Assembly: GCA_035624085.1 (NCBI GenBank)
Contig: DASPSE010000086.1
Location: forward strand, 1-34,693
Direction: 5' to 3'
Origin: JAFAGX01 sp035624085
Lineage (GTDB): Bacteria > Acidobacteriota > Terriglobia > Terriglobales > Acidobacteriaceae
DNA length: 34,693 bases
The position numbers and the translations under genes were made by a program. Positions 15,554 through 23,709 of this stretch are shown here, in pieces. The stretch's first letter is position 1; every line of letters starts with the position of its first letter. Below the pieces are notes generated by a model. The model was not told the DNA's origin, searched no databases, and saw only the letters and a list, made by a program, of their open reading frames with translations.

Positions 15554-16390
15554 CTACGCAGGCCGCGCCACCATCCTTCCTCGCTCGTCCTTCTCCACAT
15601 ACGCCCACGGCACATTCGGATCGTGGGTGAACATGGTCAGCCACTTCTGCGGAATCGCCTGCGCGTAATACTGCTTGCGGCTTTCAATGGTTTCGAGCGG
15701 GAAAAGATCGAATGCCATTACCCAGGTCAAATCGAGGTGGGCTGTGGTCGGAATCAGGTCGGAGATGTAGCAGGCAGTCCGGCCTGCGCTCCTGATGATC
15801 ACCGCCTGCATGTGCCGGGTGTGCCCAGGAAAGATTTTCACCGAAACTCCGGGAACAATTTCCTGATTGCCGTGCAACAGCTGCATCCGCCCGCTAGAAA
15901 TCAGCGGATCGTAGTTCTCGGTGATATAACTGATTGCATCACGCTCGAGTTGGCGGCGTCCATGCTGCCACTCGCCTTCCTGCACATAGTATTTCGCTCT
16001 CGGAAATGTGGCTACGAACTTGTCGCCGCGGCGAACCGTGTTCCAGCCGCAGTGATCGAAATGCAAATGGGTGTTGATGACGATATCGAAGTCTTCCGGC
16101 GAGAAGCCAGCGGAAGATAAGTTGTCGAGCAGCTTGGCCGGCTGTCCGTAAATTTTGACCAGCCGGTGTGGCATCTTATTGCCGATGCCGGTTTCGATCA
16201 AAACCGTGTGATCGCCCGTCCGCACGATGACAGAATTCAGTCCGGCAGGTACGTGATTCTCCGTGTCAGCCTGCACCTTCTTCTCCCAGAGCGTCTTGGG
16301 CACCACGCCGAAGAAGGCGCCGCCGTCGAGCTGGTAAGTCCCGTCGGAGACAGCGATCAGTTCGAAATGGCCGAGGGTAAGACGTTGCAC
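15554..16390 (-). CDS. MBL-fold metallo-hydrolase (lactonase-like)
   Basis: The 278-residue product has the metallo-beta-lactamase-fold zinc motif HLHFDH (H108, H110, D112, H113 in INTHLHFDHCG). The later ligands are visible in PGHTRHMQ, the Asp of CYISDL, and a C-terminal His in FTHD. The overall length and order resemble AHL lactonases and related MBL hydrolases, but a specific substrate cannot be told. The start is GTG 16390: the frame is closed by TGA just upstream and there is no clear Shine-Dalgarno. It lies 82 bp after the S9 peptidase on the same strand, with a repeat element in the gap. Confidence 0.85.
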   Translation of the reverse strand: MQRLTLGHFELIAVSDGTYQLDGGAFFGVVPKTLWEKKVQADTENHVPAGLNSVIVRTGDHTVLIETGIGNKMPHRLVKIYGQPAKLLDNLSSAGFSPEDFDIVINTHLHFDHCGWNTVRRGDKFVATFPRAKYYVQEGEWQHGRRQLERDAISYITENYDPLISSGRMQLLHGNQEIVPGVSVKIFPGHTRHMQAVIIRSAGRTACYISDLIPTTAHLDLTWVMAFDLFPLETIESRKQYYAQAIPQKWLTMFTHDPNVPWAYVEKDERGRMVARPA

Positions 16391-16423
16391 GGAGTTCAGT
16401 TTCCCATATCCGTCTAGAGAAAA

Positions 16424-16453
16424 GCAGGTCCCTCGACTGCGCTCGGGATGACA
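16424..16453 (-). repeat. Short dispersed intergenic repeat (gtcatcccgagcgcagtcga type)
   Basis: The minus strand reads tgtcatcccgagcgcagtcg, then agggacctgc. This is a word I recognise as a common interspersed repeat in acidobacteria and other bacteria (recalled, not searched). It sits in the 82-bp gap between the S9 peptidase and the MBL gene. Its head, tgtcatcc, resembles that of the 110-bp family, but the rest differs. Confidence 0.55.
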
Positions 16454-16472
16454 ATTTCAGTTCAGGGCTTTG

Positions 16473-18716
16473 CTACTTCAGCTCCTGTTCAAAATGATCT
16501 TCGATCATGTGGAACAGGTGATCGCGATCGTCCGGGCCACCGATTCCATGCGTCTTATTCGGATAGACCATGAACCGGAACTGTTTGCCTGCCTTGATGA
16601 GCGCTTCCACCATCTGCACGCTGTTCTGAAAATGGACGTTATCGTCGCTGGTACCATGCACCAGGAGCAGAGAACCGTGCAATTTGCCGGCGATACTCGA
16701 GAGGTGCAAATCCTGGTAGCCTTTGCCATTGTCCTTGGGCAAGCCCTGGTAGCGTTCAGTGTAGATGGAGTCGTAGTCGCGCCAGTCGGTGACTGGAGCC
16801 ACCGAGACTCCCGCCTGGAAAGCGCCCGAATGAGTCAAAGCATACAGCGTCATCGATCCGCCATTGCTCCAGCCCCATATGCCGATATGGCTGCGATCCA
16901 GTTGCGGATATTGCGCGAAAAGCTGATTAAGCGCGGTGAGTTGGTCCTTCAGTTCGATCTCGCCGTACTCGTGGCGGATCGCTGTCTGAAATTTACGGTC
17001 GCGCCCGGGTGTGCCACGGTTGTCGACAGTGAAGATGGCAAATCCACTCCGCGCCAGAAGCTCGTGAAACAGACCGGTGGCTCCCATCCAGTGATCGCGC
17101 ACAGTTTGCGCGGCCGGACCTCCGTAAATGTTCACGATCAAAGGAATCTCGTCGGCATTTGCATCTGGTGGCATCAGCAGCTCGCCGTAGAGCCTGGTTC
17201 CGTCGTCCGCCTTGAACTCCAGAAACTTGGGGGCGATCAAGCTGAAGTCATCGACACTGCGCGAATCCCAGACCTTACTGCACGCTCCGCCTACGGTACA
17301 AATTGACATGCTCGGCGGCGTGAGGAGAGCAGAGTATTCATCAACGTAATGCTTGCTGTCGTCGGCGAAGGTTGATTCATGGGTTCCATCTTGTTGTGAC
17401 ACGCGCTGAAATCCCGATCCATCAAGTTTCACCGAGTAAAGCTGCCGCTGCCTGGGATCGTCTTTGTCACAGGTGAAATAGACCGTTCCTGAGTTCTCAT
17501 CGAGACCTTCCACGCTGAGCACTTCGAAGTCGCCTTTGGTGAGTTGGCGTTCCAGCCGGGCATCGGCCGCAAGCGGATTTGCCTCGTCAAAACTGTAGAG
17601 ATAAAGCTGAGTGTTCCCATCCTGCCAGCTGGACCACAGGAAACGATCGCCCGATTTCAAAATCCTGAAATCATTGTTTACATTGACCCAGCCGTCAGCG
17701 GCCGTCTCGGTGAGTACTTTGCGAGAGCGCCCGGAGTGCGCATCGGCAAAATACAAATCCAGTTTGTCTTGGGCACGATTCAATACTTCAGCCCAAAGCA
17801 GGCCATCGCGTACCCAGCCGAAGCGCGGGATGTAGATGTCCGTGTCTTCAGTCAGCGAGATCCATTTCGTCTTGCCGCCTTCCGCGCTGACCACGCCCAG
17901 ACGAACACCCGGATTGGGGTCGCCTGCTTTCGGGTATTTCTCCATTTCTACGTTGGGATGTGTAGGCAGCCAGTTCACGATTGGGTACGTGGGGACTTTG
18001 GTCTCGTCCATTTGCAGATAAACAAGCTCTTTGCCATTCGGGGCCCAGAAGTAGTTGCTGCGCACCTCCAGTTCCTCGGCGTAGACCCAATCCACTTCCC
18101 CGTTCAGCAGGTTTTCATCTTTGTCTTTGTCGCCTGTTGGCTTGGTGATCTGCTTTTCTTGACCGCCTGTTACCTCCCGCACATACAGATTGTGCTGGCG
18201 CAGATATGCCAGCTTGGTCCCGTCAGGCGAAAACTTGGGATCGCTGCTTGGCTCCGTAGCCGAGGTGATTTGCACCGCAGTGCTGTTCTCAATGGTGTAC
18301 AGCCAGAGCTGGCCTTGCGAATCAAACAACAGGTGTTTGGAATCAGGCGCCCACTCGTACGCGGCAACGTGGTATCTGGTAATGCGCTCCTTCTCCCGTT
18401 CGTCTTTTATTTTGTCCACCGCCGGCGCGAGCGCAGCCAGCCTTGCTTCACTAACGAGCAGCTTCTTCTCGCCGCTGGTCGCATCCACGTACCATAACTG
18501 GCCGTGCTCGCCAGAGTCGTCGCGCTGAATGAAAGAGAACTTCGTGTTGTCGGGACTCCATTTGATCGTCTCCGGGGCGCGTCCGGTGATCCCGCCTTCC
18601 GCAAAGATGGCTTCGATGGTAAGAGGCTTCCTGGAAGACTGAGAGAAAGCACAAGAGATGAGCAGACAACAAACAAGTACAAAATGAAGTAATCGCTTCA
18701 CTGGATAGCTCCGCAT
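16473..18716 (-). CDS. Exported S9 family peptidase (dipeptidyl-peptidase IV-like)
   Basis: The 747-residue product has an N-terminal signal ending in LLISCAFS, where Cys could be a lipobox (LISC) or the region a Sec cleavage site. A beta-propeller (about residues 45-490) carries the double-Glu substrate site EVDWVYAEEL, typical of DPP-IV (S9B) enzymes that remove Xaa-Pro or Xaa-Ala dipeptides. The alpha/beta-hydrolase domain has the triad S617 (GWSNGG), D691 (HGTSDDNVH) and H723 (NKTHGI). The length matches the family. ATG 18716 gives a normal signal peptide; GTG 18755 is an alternative. It probably feeds periplasmic peptide use. The gene ends just before the repeat at 16424-16453. Confidence 0.93.
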   Translation of the reverse strand: MRSYPVKRLLHFVLVCCLLISCAFSQSSRKPLTIEAIFAEGGITGRAPETIKWSPDNTKFSFIQRDDSGEHGQLWYVDATSGEKKLLVSEARLAALAPAVDKIKDEREKERITRYHVAAYEWAPDSKHLLFDSQGQLWLYTIENSTAVQITSATEPSSDPKFSPDGTKLAYLRQHNLYVREVTGGQEKQITKPTGDKDKDENLLNGEVDWVYAEELEVRSNYFWAPNGKELVYLQMDETKVPTYPIVNWLPTHPNVEMEKYPKAGDPNPGVRLGVVSAEGGKTKWISLTEDTDIYIPRFGWVRDGLLWAEVLNRAQDKLDLYFADAHSGRSRKVLTETAADGWVNVNNDFRILKSGDRFLWSSWQDGNTQLYLYSFDEANPLAADARLERQLTKGDFEVLSVEGLDENSGTVYFTCDKDDPRQRQLYSVKLDGSGFQRVSQQDGTHESTFADDSKHYVDEYSALLTPPSMSICTVGGACSKVWDSRSVDDFSLIAPKFLEFKADDGTRLYGELLMPPDANADEIPLIVNIYGGPAAQTVRDHWMGATGLFHELLARSGFAIFTVDNRGTPGRDRKFQTAIRHEYGEIELKDQLTALNQLFAQYPQLDRSHIGIWGWSNGGSMTLYALTHSGAFQAGVSVAPVTDWRDYDSIYTERYQGLPKDNGKGYQDLHLSSIAGKLHGSLLLVHGTSDDNVHFQNSVQMVEALIKAGKQFRFMVYPNKTHGIGGPDDRDHLFHMIEDHFEQELK

Positions 18717-18802
18717 GAGAATTCGACGACTATGAGCAAAACAGGAAGTGTACACCGAGGGCGAGGAAAGTCCGAAAATGCCCGCGTACGGGGGTCGACA
18801 CG

Positions 18803-20260
18803 CTAGACGTTGGAAGGAACTGGCATTTCGATTCCCGGCAAGTGATCAAGGCCAATGCGCTTCGCCTCGCGCAAGCCAATTGCAAATAATCCGTCTTCGA
18901 CCTGAGGAAATAGCTGCGGTCTCTGGTAGGTATCGACCAACTCGTGCACCCGTGTTCGCGCGCGGGACAGAATATCGACCGCGTCAGCATTCCCTCTTCG
19001 GTCGATTACCGCAGAGGGAAAGTGCTGCTCTTGGCGAAATAACAAGCGAGTTTCTTTCAGTTTCAGAAAGTCTCCATGCAGTCCAGTCTGGACAAACGTA
19101 TCGAGGGCCAGTTTCTCCGCGCGGGGCTCAATTCCGCTGAGCAGACGCTGGGCGCTGGCAATTCCCTCCGCATCAATCACCAGCTTCTCAATGCTGTGGC
19201 AAGCAAGAAAATCCAACATGCCCGCGCCTGAAATCATGTTAATTCCTGCTAACGCTCCCAATAGCGCAGACCCTCCGCTCTCCATTCCGGCTTGCGCATC
19301 GATCTGGCGGCTATCGCTGGCCACCAGATAAGCATGCGTGGGCAGGCCGAGGGACTTTCCAACTTGCGCGCACCCCATGTCCAGCATGGCGGTCTCGATA
19401 GCACCCATAGGGGTGTTGCCTATGCGCATATCGAAGATGGCCGGGGCCCCGCCCCAAACCACTGGGGCACCCGGATTCGCCAATTGGTGGATCGTGATGC
19501 CCGCCAGGCACTCTGCCGCATGTTGCACGATTGCTCCAACCAAGGTTACTGGGGCAGTGGCACCGGCGAGCGGCATGGAAACGATTTGCGCGGGCACTCC
19601 CGCCCGCGCCAGCTCGACCATGTTTTGTGAGGCAAATTCCGACCAGTTCAGCGGCGGAGAAGGACACACGTCAAACACCGCCCGTGGCTTCTGTTTGAGT
19701 ATCTCGGGAGCGCCTGCGTCAGCCGCAAGCAATTTGATCATGCTTTGCAGTGTCGGAATGCTGAACGCACCTGTCACGACCGGTTTGTCGGAATACCACA
19801 GCACCAGCAGCAAACGGTACCAATCTCCGATTTCGCTGGGCACATCGTTGCAGACCATCGCCGTCGACTGCGCCGCGAACTCTTCAAGCATTTCTGTGAC
19901 CTGCACCATGCGGATCAGATCGGCTGAAACTGCAGGGCGAGGTTGCTGGCTTTCAGCGTCAAGGACGTTCAGACAAGAGGATCCTGGATCGAAGTGGACA
20001 TTGTCTCCGCCGTAATGAACCGCAGGTTCTCCCGAACGACTGTAGAGAGAAAACTCCCGCGGCACGGACTCTAACGCCCGCTGCACGAGGTCTGGTCGGA
20101 GACGGACTACATCGTGTTCGATCCGCGCGCCCGCCGAGGCTAAGAGGTCGAGAGCTTCCGGGGCTCCAACTTTAGTTCCGATGGTGCCCAGCAACTCGAA
20201 GGCCTCATCGAGAATTCGTTGGACGAGCGAATGCTCCAGAAGTTCGAGTTTGGGTCTCAT
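18803..20260 (-). CDS. MttB-family (trimethylamine methyltransferase-like) corrinoid methyltransferase, non-pyrrolysine
   Basis: The 485-residue product matches the MttB superfamily: LVQRILDEAFELLGTIGTKVGAPEAL at the start, PVVTGAFS, a central barrel with GAIVQHAAECLAGITIHQLANPGAPVVWG, and C-terminal GNADAVDILSRARTRVHEL. The frame is uninterrupted, with no amber codon at the pyrrolysine position, so it is a non-Pyl member. Characterised ones use glycine betaine, carnitine or similar quaternary amines. The start ATG overlaps the stop of the corrinoid protein gene by 4 bp (ATGA). The substrate cannot be assigned from sequence. Confidence 0.88.
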   Translation of the reverse strand: MRPKLELLEHSLVQRILDEAFELLGTIGTKVGAPEALDLLASAGARIEHDVVRLRPDLVQRALESVPREFSLYSRSGEPAVHYGGDNVHFDPGSSCLNVLDAESQQPRPAVSADLIRMVQVTEMLEEFAAQSTAMVCNDVPSEIGDWYRLLLVLWYSDKPVVTGAFSIPTLQSMIKLLAADAGAPEILKQKPRAVFDVCPSPPLNWSEFASQNMVELARAGVPAQIVSMPLAGATAPVTLVGAIVQHAAECLAGITIHQLANPGAPVVWGGAPAIFDMRIGNTPMGAIETAMLDMGCAQVGKSLGLPTHAYLVASDSRQIDAQAGMESGGSALLGALAGINMISGAGMLDFLACHSIEKLVIDAEGIASAQRLLSGIEPRAEKLALDTFVQTGLHGDFLKLKETRLLFRQEQHFPSAVIDRRGNADAVDILSRARTRVHELVDTYQRPQLFPQVEDGLFAIGLREAKRIGLDHLPGIEMPVPSNV

Positions 20261-20928
20261 ACACTCACTTCGACCAGTGCATGTTTGTGTTCCATGAGAT
20301 TTTTCACCAGCGTGACGGCGCTGATTGCATCTTTGGCGTATCCGTCAGCGCCGATTTGCTCCGCCCAGCGCTGGGTCACCGGAGCGCCTCCGACAATTAT
20401 TCTTACCGACGAACGCAGACCCTCCCGCTCCACGGCCTCAACAACCGATTTCTGCCCGCGCATGGTGGTGGTGAGAAGAGCAGAAACGCCGATGATGTCG
20501 GCATTCAGTTCACGGGCGCGGCTGGCGAATTGCTCGGAGGGAACATCCACGCCAAGATCGTGAACCTGGAATCCGTTCGCGGTTAACAGCGTCCCCACCA
20601 GAGTCTTGCCGATCTCGTGGATATCGCCCTTGGTGGTGCCCAAAATCACCGTTCCGGCGGTTGGGCGCTCTTCGCCCTGCCGCTTCAGTTCCGGCTCGAG
20701 CACGCTCATCGCGGCCCTCATGGCTTCTGCGGCTGCAAGCATGTCCGGCAAGAACATCCTGTGTTTTGCAAACTGCTGTCCTACTTCTGTCATTCCCGGC
20801 ACGAACCCGCTATCAATTATTTCGAGCGCAGGAAAGCCCTGGGCCAAGGCTTGTTTAGCCAGGGCCAGAGCGTTTTCTGGAGCACCGTCGACAATGCTCT
20901 GCCGCATGGCAGCAAAATCCGCTTCCAT
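20257..20928 (-). CDS. Corrinoid protein (MttC-like, methyltransferase cognate)
   Basis: The 223-residue product has a four-helix cap (residues 1-88) followed by a Rossmann-type B12-binding domain. The cobalt-ligand motif DxHxxG is GDIHEIG with D102, H104 and G107. The SALLTTTM and IIVGGAPV segments bind the nucleotide tail. It carries the methyl group between the MttB-like enzyme and an acceptor enzyme. GAGG 5 nt before ATG 20928 decides the start. GTG 20934 lies over that site. The first gene of a two-gene operon with the MttB-like gene. Confidence 0.92.
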   Translation of the reverse strand: MEADFAAMRQSIVDGAPENALALAKQALAQGFPALEIIDSGFVPGMTEVGQQFAKHRMFLPDMLAAAEAMRAAMSVLEPELKRQGEERPTAGTVILGTTKGDIHEIGKTLVGTLLTANGFQVHDLGVDVPSEQFASRARELNADIIGVSALLTTTMRGQKSVVEAVEREGLRSSVRIIVGGAPVTQRWAEQIGADGYAKDAISAVTLVKNLMEHKHALVEVSV

Positions 20929-20972
20929 GACCACCTCATTATGGATTTGACCCGGCCTGCCGCACCGCCGTC

Positions 20973-20988
20973 TGTGACTCGGATCACG
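20973..20988. promoter_or_regulatory. CRP/FNR-like dyad (TGTGA-N6-TCACG)
   Basis: TGTGACTCGGATCACG matches the CRP-type half-site spacing (TGTGA, six bases, TCACA) with one mismatch. It is between the divergent corrinoid protein and zinc-ribbon genes, 45 bp upstream of the corrinoid start and 66 bp upstream of the zinc-ribbon start. A CRP/FNR-family regulator could act here; no such gene is in the window. Confidence 0.35.
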
Positions 20989-21054
20989 CGGCCCCGTGAG
21001 CGATTCGGGCGGCGTCGGCGCGTGCTAAAATCAAAACAGTTTGTAATCTCGAAG

Positions 21055-22182
21055 ATGCTTCCAGACGTTCAGAACCTCATCGAGCTGCAGAAAGCCGACC
21101 GGGAAATCCTTCGCCTCAAAGAAGAAATCGCAGCTCTGCCCAAGCGCGTGGCGGCCATCGAGGCCAAACTGGCCGGTACAAAGGCGATACTTGAGAAGGC
21201 CAAGGCTGCCATCAAGGCTGATGACGCTTCCCGGCGTAAATACGAGACCTCGATCCAAGACCTGCAACAAAAAATCTCCAAATACCGCGACCAATCGCTC
21301 GAAGTGAAAACCAACGAGCAATACAAAGCGCTATTACACGAGATTCAGTTCGCGGAGCAGGACATCCGCATCAACGAAGACAAAATCCTGGAGCTGATGG
21401 TCAGCGCCGATGCGCGGGAGAAAGATGTGAAGGCGGCTGAGATTGAGCTGAAGGAAGAAACCGCCGAAATCGAAAAAGAGAAAGCCGAAGCGCGACAGCG
21501 AACTGCCGAAGATGAAAAGCAATTGGAGGAATGGAATGCCAAGCGCGATGTCCTACGTTCCGCTGTGAATCCCGATTTGTTGCGGCATTACGACCGGGTT
21601 GCCAAATACCGTGGCACGGGAATTTCTGAAGCGCGCGATCACAAATGCCTCGCTTGCCAGGTAATGCTCCGCCCTCAGACCTATAACGAAGTTCGGGCTG
21701 CAACGGAAGTAGTTTTCTGCGATTCCTGCCAACGGATTCTCTTTCACGATCCCAGCCAGGATAAACCTATGGAGCCGGTTGCCGTTCCAAAGCGCCGCAG
21801 ACCTCATCCCAAATTCGAATCGAGCCAGGCCTGGTACTACCGGCTGAGTTTCGCAGAGCATGGTGAAGTCTTACTTGCGTACATCAATGACGGCGGACGG
21901 TCACGGCGACGGATCTTCGATTTGGCCACCGGACGCGAAATTGGAGACATTCTGGAACGTGAGGGCGAGTACCGCTTAGCTTTTCCCGAGGATCTGTCCG
22001 ACGCCATCCGCCTAAACGGCAGTTGGACGGAAGCTGAACTGGATGAATGGGGAAGAGAACTTCCCATGGTGATTCTTGATGTCCTGCACCGCGACCTTGA
22101 TCTGGCGCGGGCGGAAGGTGCCGCCACACGGCCTCACTCAGAGAGCGCAGCAGTACCCTCCGAACACCCTGCAGCATCTTAG
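21055..22182 (+). CDS. Coiled-coil protein with C4 zinc ribbon (DUF164-like) and C-terminal extension
   Basis: The 375-residue product has a long antiparallel coiled coil (residues 1-180; LIELQKADREILRLKEEIAALP and EQDIRINEDKILELM). A zinc ribbon follows with C198-x2-C201 and C222-x2-C225, as in DUF164/HP0958-type proteins. A 130-residue C-terminal extension (residues 250-375) with AWYYRLSFAEHGEVLLAYIND and LILDVLHRD-like parts is longer than in the usual roughly 240-residue family. The function of the family is unclear (roles in RNA or flagellar regulation are reported for some). ATG 21055 has no clear Shine-Dalgarno; TGTAAT and TAATCT lie within 13 nt upstream, as in a leaderless start. Confidence 0.85.
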   Translation: MLPDVQNLIELQKADREILRLKEEIAALPKRVAAIEAKLAGTKAILEKAKAAIKADDASRRKYETSIQDLQQKISKYRDQSLEVKTNEQYKALLHEIQFAEQDIRINEDKILELMVSADAREKDVKAAEIELKEETAEIEKEKAEARQRTAEDEKQLEEWNAKRDVLRSAVNPDLLRHYDRVAKYRGTGISEARDHKCLACQVMLRPQTYNEVRAATEVVFCDSCQRILFHDPSQDKPMEPVAVPKRRRPHPKFESSQAWYYRLSFAEHGEVLLAYINDGGRSRRRIFDLATGREIGDILEREGEYRLAFPEDLSDAIRLNGSWTEAELDEWGRELPMVILDVLHRDLDLARAEGAATRPHSESAAVPSEHPAAS

Positions 22183-22217
22183 TTTGGCCGAACCATCGAG
22201 GCATCAGTAAACTCTTC

Positions 22218-23144
22218 TTATCTCCGCAGCAGGTTCTTGGCGATGAAGAACACGTTGGCGGGCCGCTCTGCCAAGCGCCGCATCAGATAGGGATACCACT
22301 CGGTGCCGAAGGGAATGTAAACCCGCATGCGCCATCCGTCTTTCACCAACTTTTGTTGCAGATCGCGGCGGATGCCATAGAGCATCTGAAATTCGAAGGA
22401 ATCGCGGGGAATGTTTTCGCGGGTGGCAAAGGCTTTTGCCTGGTTGATGATGCTTTCGTCATGAGTCGCCAGCCCGTGATACACGCCGCTCTTCAACAAA
22501 ATTTTCATCAGTTTCACGTAGTTGGCGTCTACTTCGGATTTCTTCTGAAACGCAACTTCAGGCGGTTCCTTGTAAGCACCTTTGCAGAGCCGAATCCGGA
22601 TGCCGTCAGCCAGCAGTTTGTCAACATCGCTCTCAGAGCGATGCATATAGGATTGGATCACAGCACCCACGCATCCCTGATTTTCAGGCACACGGTGCAG
22701 TTCGTGGACCAGCTCCAGTGTGCGAGGAATGTAAGGCGAGCCTTCCATGTCCACGCGGACGAAATTGCGGGGGCCCATGCCAGCGGCTTTAGCCACTAGA
22801 CCCAATACCTGATCGTGAGCGAGCTTTCCATCGACATCAAGACCCATATGGGTGAGTTTCAGGCTGATGTTGGCGTTCAGTTTCTGGGCGGCGATTTCGT
22901 CGAGCAACTGGTGGTAGATGGCGGCGCTGGCGCGGGCTTCGTCAGTATTGGTGACATTCTCTCCCAGATTGTCGATGGAGACGCTGCAGCCGGACAAATT
23001 AACCTTGCGCGCAGCCTGGAGCACGTCGCCAACCTGTGTGCCGGCGACAAAGCGGCTGGAAAACTTCTGTCCGATGGATGACCGCTCGGCGATGCCGCGC
23101 AGGGCCCGGTTCTCGGCGAGGGAAATAAACAGCGCCCTCAGCAC
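22218..23144 (-). CDS. Proline dehydrogenase
   Basis: The 308-residue product has the proline dehydrogenase barrel with its typical motifs: VSIDNLGENVT, RVDMEGSPYIPRT, RIRLCKGAYKEP, FEFQMLYGIRRDLQ and the C-terminal YIPFGTEWYPYLMRRLAERPAN. The enzyme oxidises proline to pyrroline-5-carboxylate with FAD. The length is that of the short monofunctional form. No pyrroline-5-carboxylate dehydrogenase is in the window. The start is GTG 23144 with AGG 8 nt upstream. An upstream 148-bp gap holds a weak GTGAA/TTCAC dyad (23192-23206). Confidence 0.92.
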   Translation of the reverse strand: MLRALFISLAENRALRGIAERSSIGQKFSSRFVAGTQVGDVLQAARKVNLSGCSVSIDNLGENVTNTDEARASAAIYHQLLDEIAAQKLNANISLKLTHMGLDVDGKLAHDQVLGLVAKAAGMGPRNFVRVDMEGSPYIPRTLELVHELHRVPENQGCVGAVIQSYMHRSESDVDKLLADGIRIRLCKGAYKEPPEVAFQKKSEVDANYVKLMKILLKSGVYHGLATHDESIINQAKAFATRENIPRDSFEFQMLYGIRRDLQQKLVKDGWRMRVYIPFGTEWYPYLMRRLAERPANVFFIAKNLLRR

Positions 23145-23191
23145 GGGCTACCTGCGACAACAGAAAGTATGTAATCAAAGGTGACTTGTGC

Positions 23192-23206
23192 GTGAAGAAA
23201 GTTCAC
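23192..23206. promoter_or_regulatory. Weak dyad GTGAA-N5-TTCAC upstream of proline dehydrogenase
   Basis: A 5-bp inverted repeat with 5-nt spacer lies about 50 nt upstream of the proline dehydrogenase start. It could be a regulator site, but at this length it may be chance. Confidence 0.15.
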
Positions 23207-23292
23207 AGAACTTTGTATCACAGTCGCCGGTGCTTAGTGATATGACAGGCATCACAGGGCGCTGTGGGACTAAGCAGAAGGCGCACGGACTG

Positions 23293-23628
23293 CTATCTTG
23301 GGGTGAACTTCACGTAGACGATTTCGTGGGTTTCATCTCGGCCCGGTTCCCACTTCCACCTGCCGATGGCATCGGCAGCCGCCTGGGCCAACACTGGATG
23401 ACCGCCCCTGATTTCCACCGATTTGGGCGTGCCGTCGCTCGCCACCACGGCCTCAAGTTTCACCATTCCACCAAGATGCACAGTAAGCGCCAGCGGTGGG
23501 TAATCGGGAGTGACTTTCTTAAGTATTCTTCGCGGGGCATCAGTCTGAATCTCTTGCGCCAAGGATATGCCGAAAAGAGCTATCAGGGACAAGCCAATGA
23601 ACACCACAGCCGTCATTTTGCGCTGCAT
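23293..23628 (-). CDS. Exported TonB C-terminal-domain protein
   Basis: The 111-residue product has a signal peptide (ending ISLAQ) and a single TonB-C domain: KKVTPDYPPLALTVHLGGMVKLEAVV, then GTPKSVEIRGGHPVLAQAAADAIGRWKW. It lacks the long TonB linker, so it is a stand-alone domain as found in many acidobacteria. The role is unknown; peptidoglycan or outer-membrane contact is possible. It lies 81 bp after the thioredoxin reductase on the same strand. The start ATG 23628 has TACTCT 7 nt upstream and no Shine-Dalgarno, fitting a leaderless start. Confidence 0.82.
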   Translation of the reverse strand: MQRKMTAVVFIGLSLIALFGISLAQEIQTDAPRRILKKVTPDYPPLALTVHLGGMVKLEAVVASDGTPKSVEIRGGHPVLAQAAADAIGRWKWEPGRDETHEIVYVKFTPR

Positions 23629-23709
23629 GTAATCCAGAGTAAGCAGGCTGAGGTTTTAGGGAAAGATGACCATAGTCACGACTTGCCTCGCCATTACCAA
23701 GCTTTTTAT

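Noticed and set aside
16266..16454. Short minus-strand frame starting MSSRAQSRDLLFS
   Set aside because: Its first part is a translation of the dispersed repeat at 16424-16453 and the rest is out of frame with the MBL gene.
16470..17306. 278-codon open frame opposite the S9 peptidase catalytic domain
   Set aside because: The catalytic Ser, Asp and His of the real gene lie on the other strand in the same stretch.
17544..18497. 317-codon open frame opposite the S9 peptidase
   Set aside because: It is antisense to a well-supported peptidase and shows no family motif.
18803..20260. Pyrrolysine-containing MttB
   Set aside because: No in-frame amber codon is found; the frame is continuous over the whole family length.
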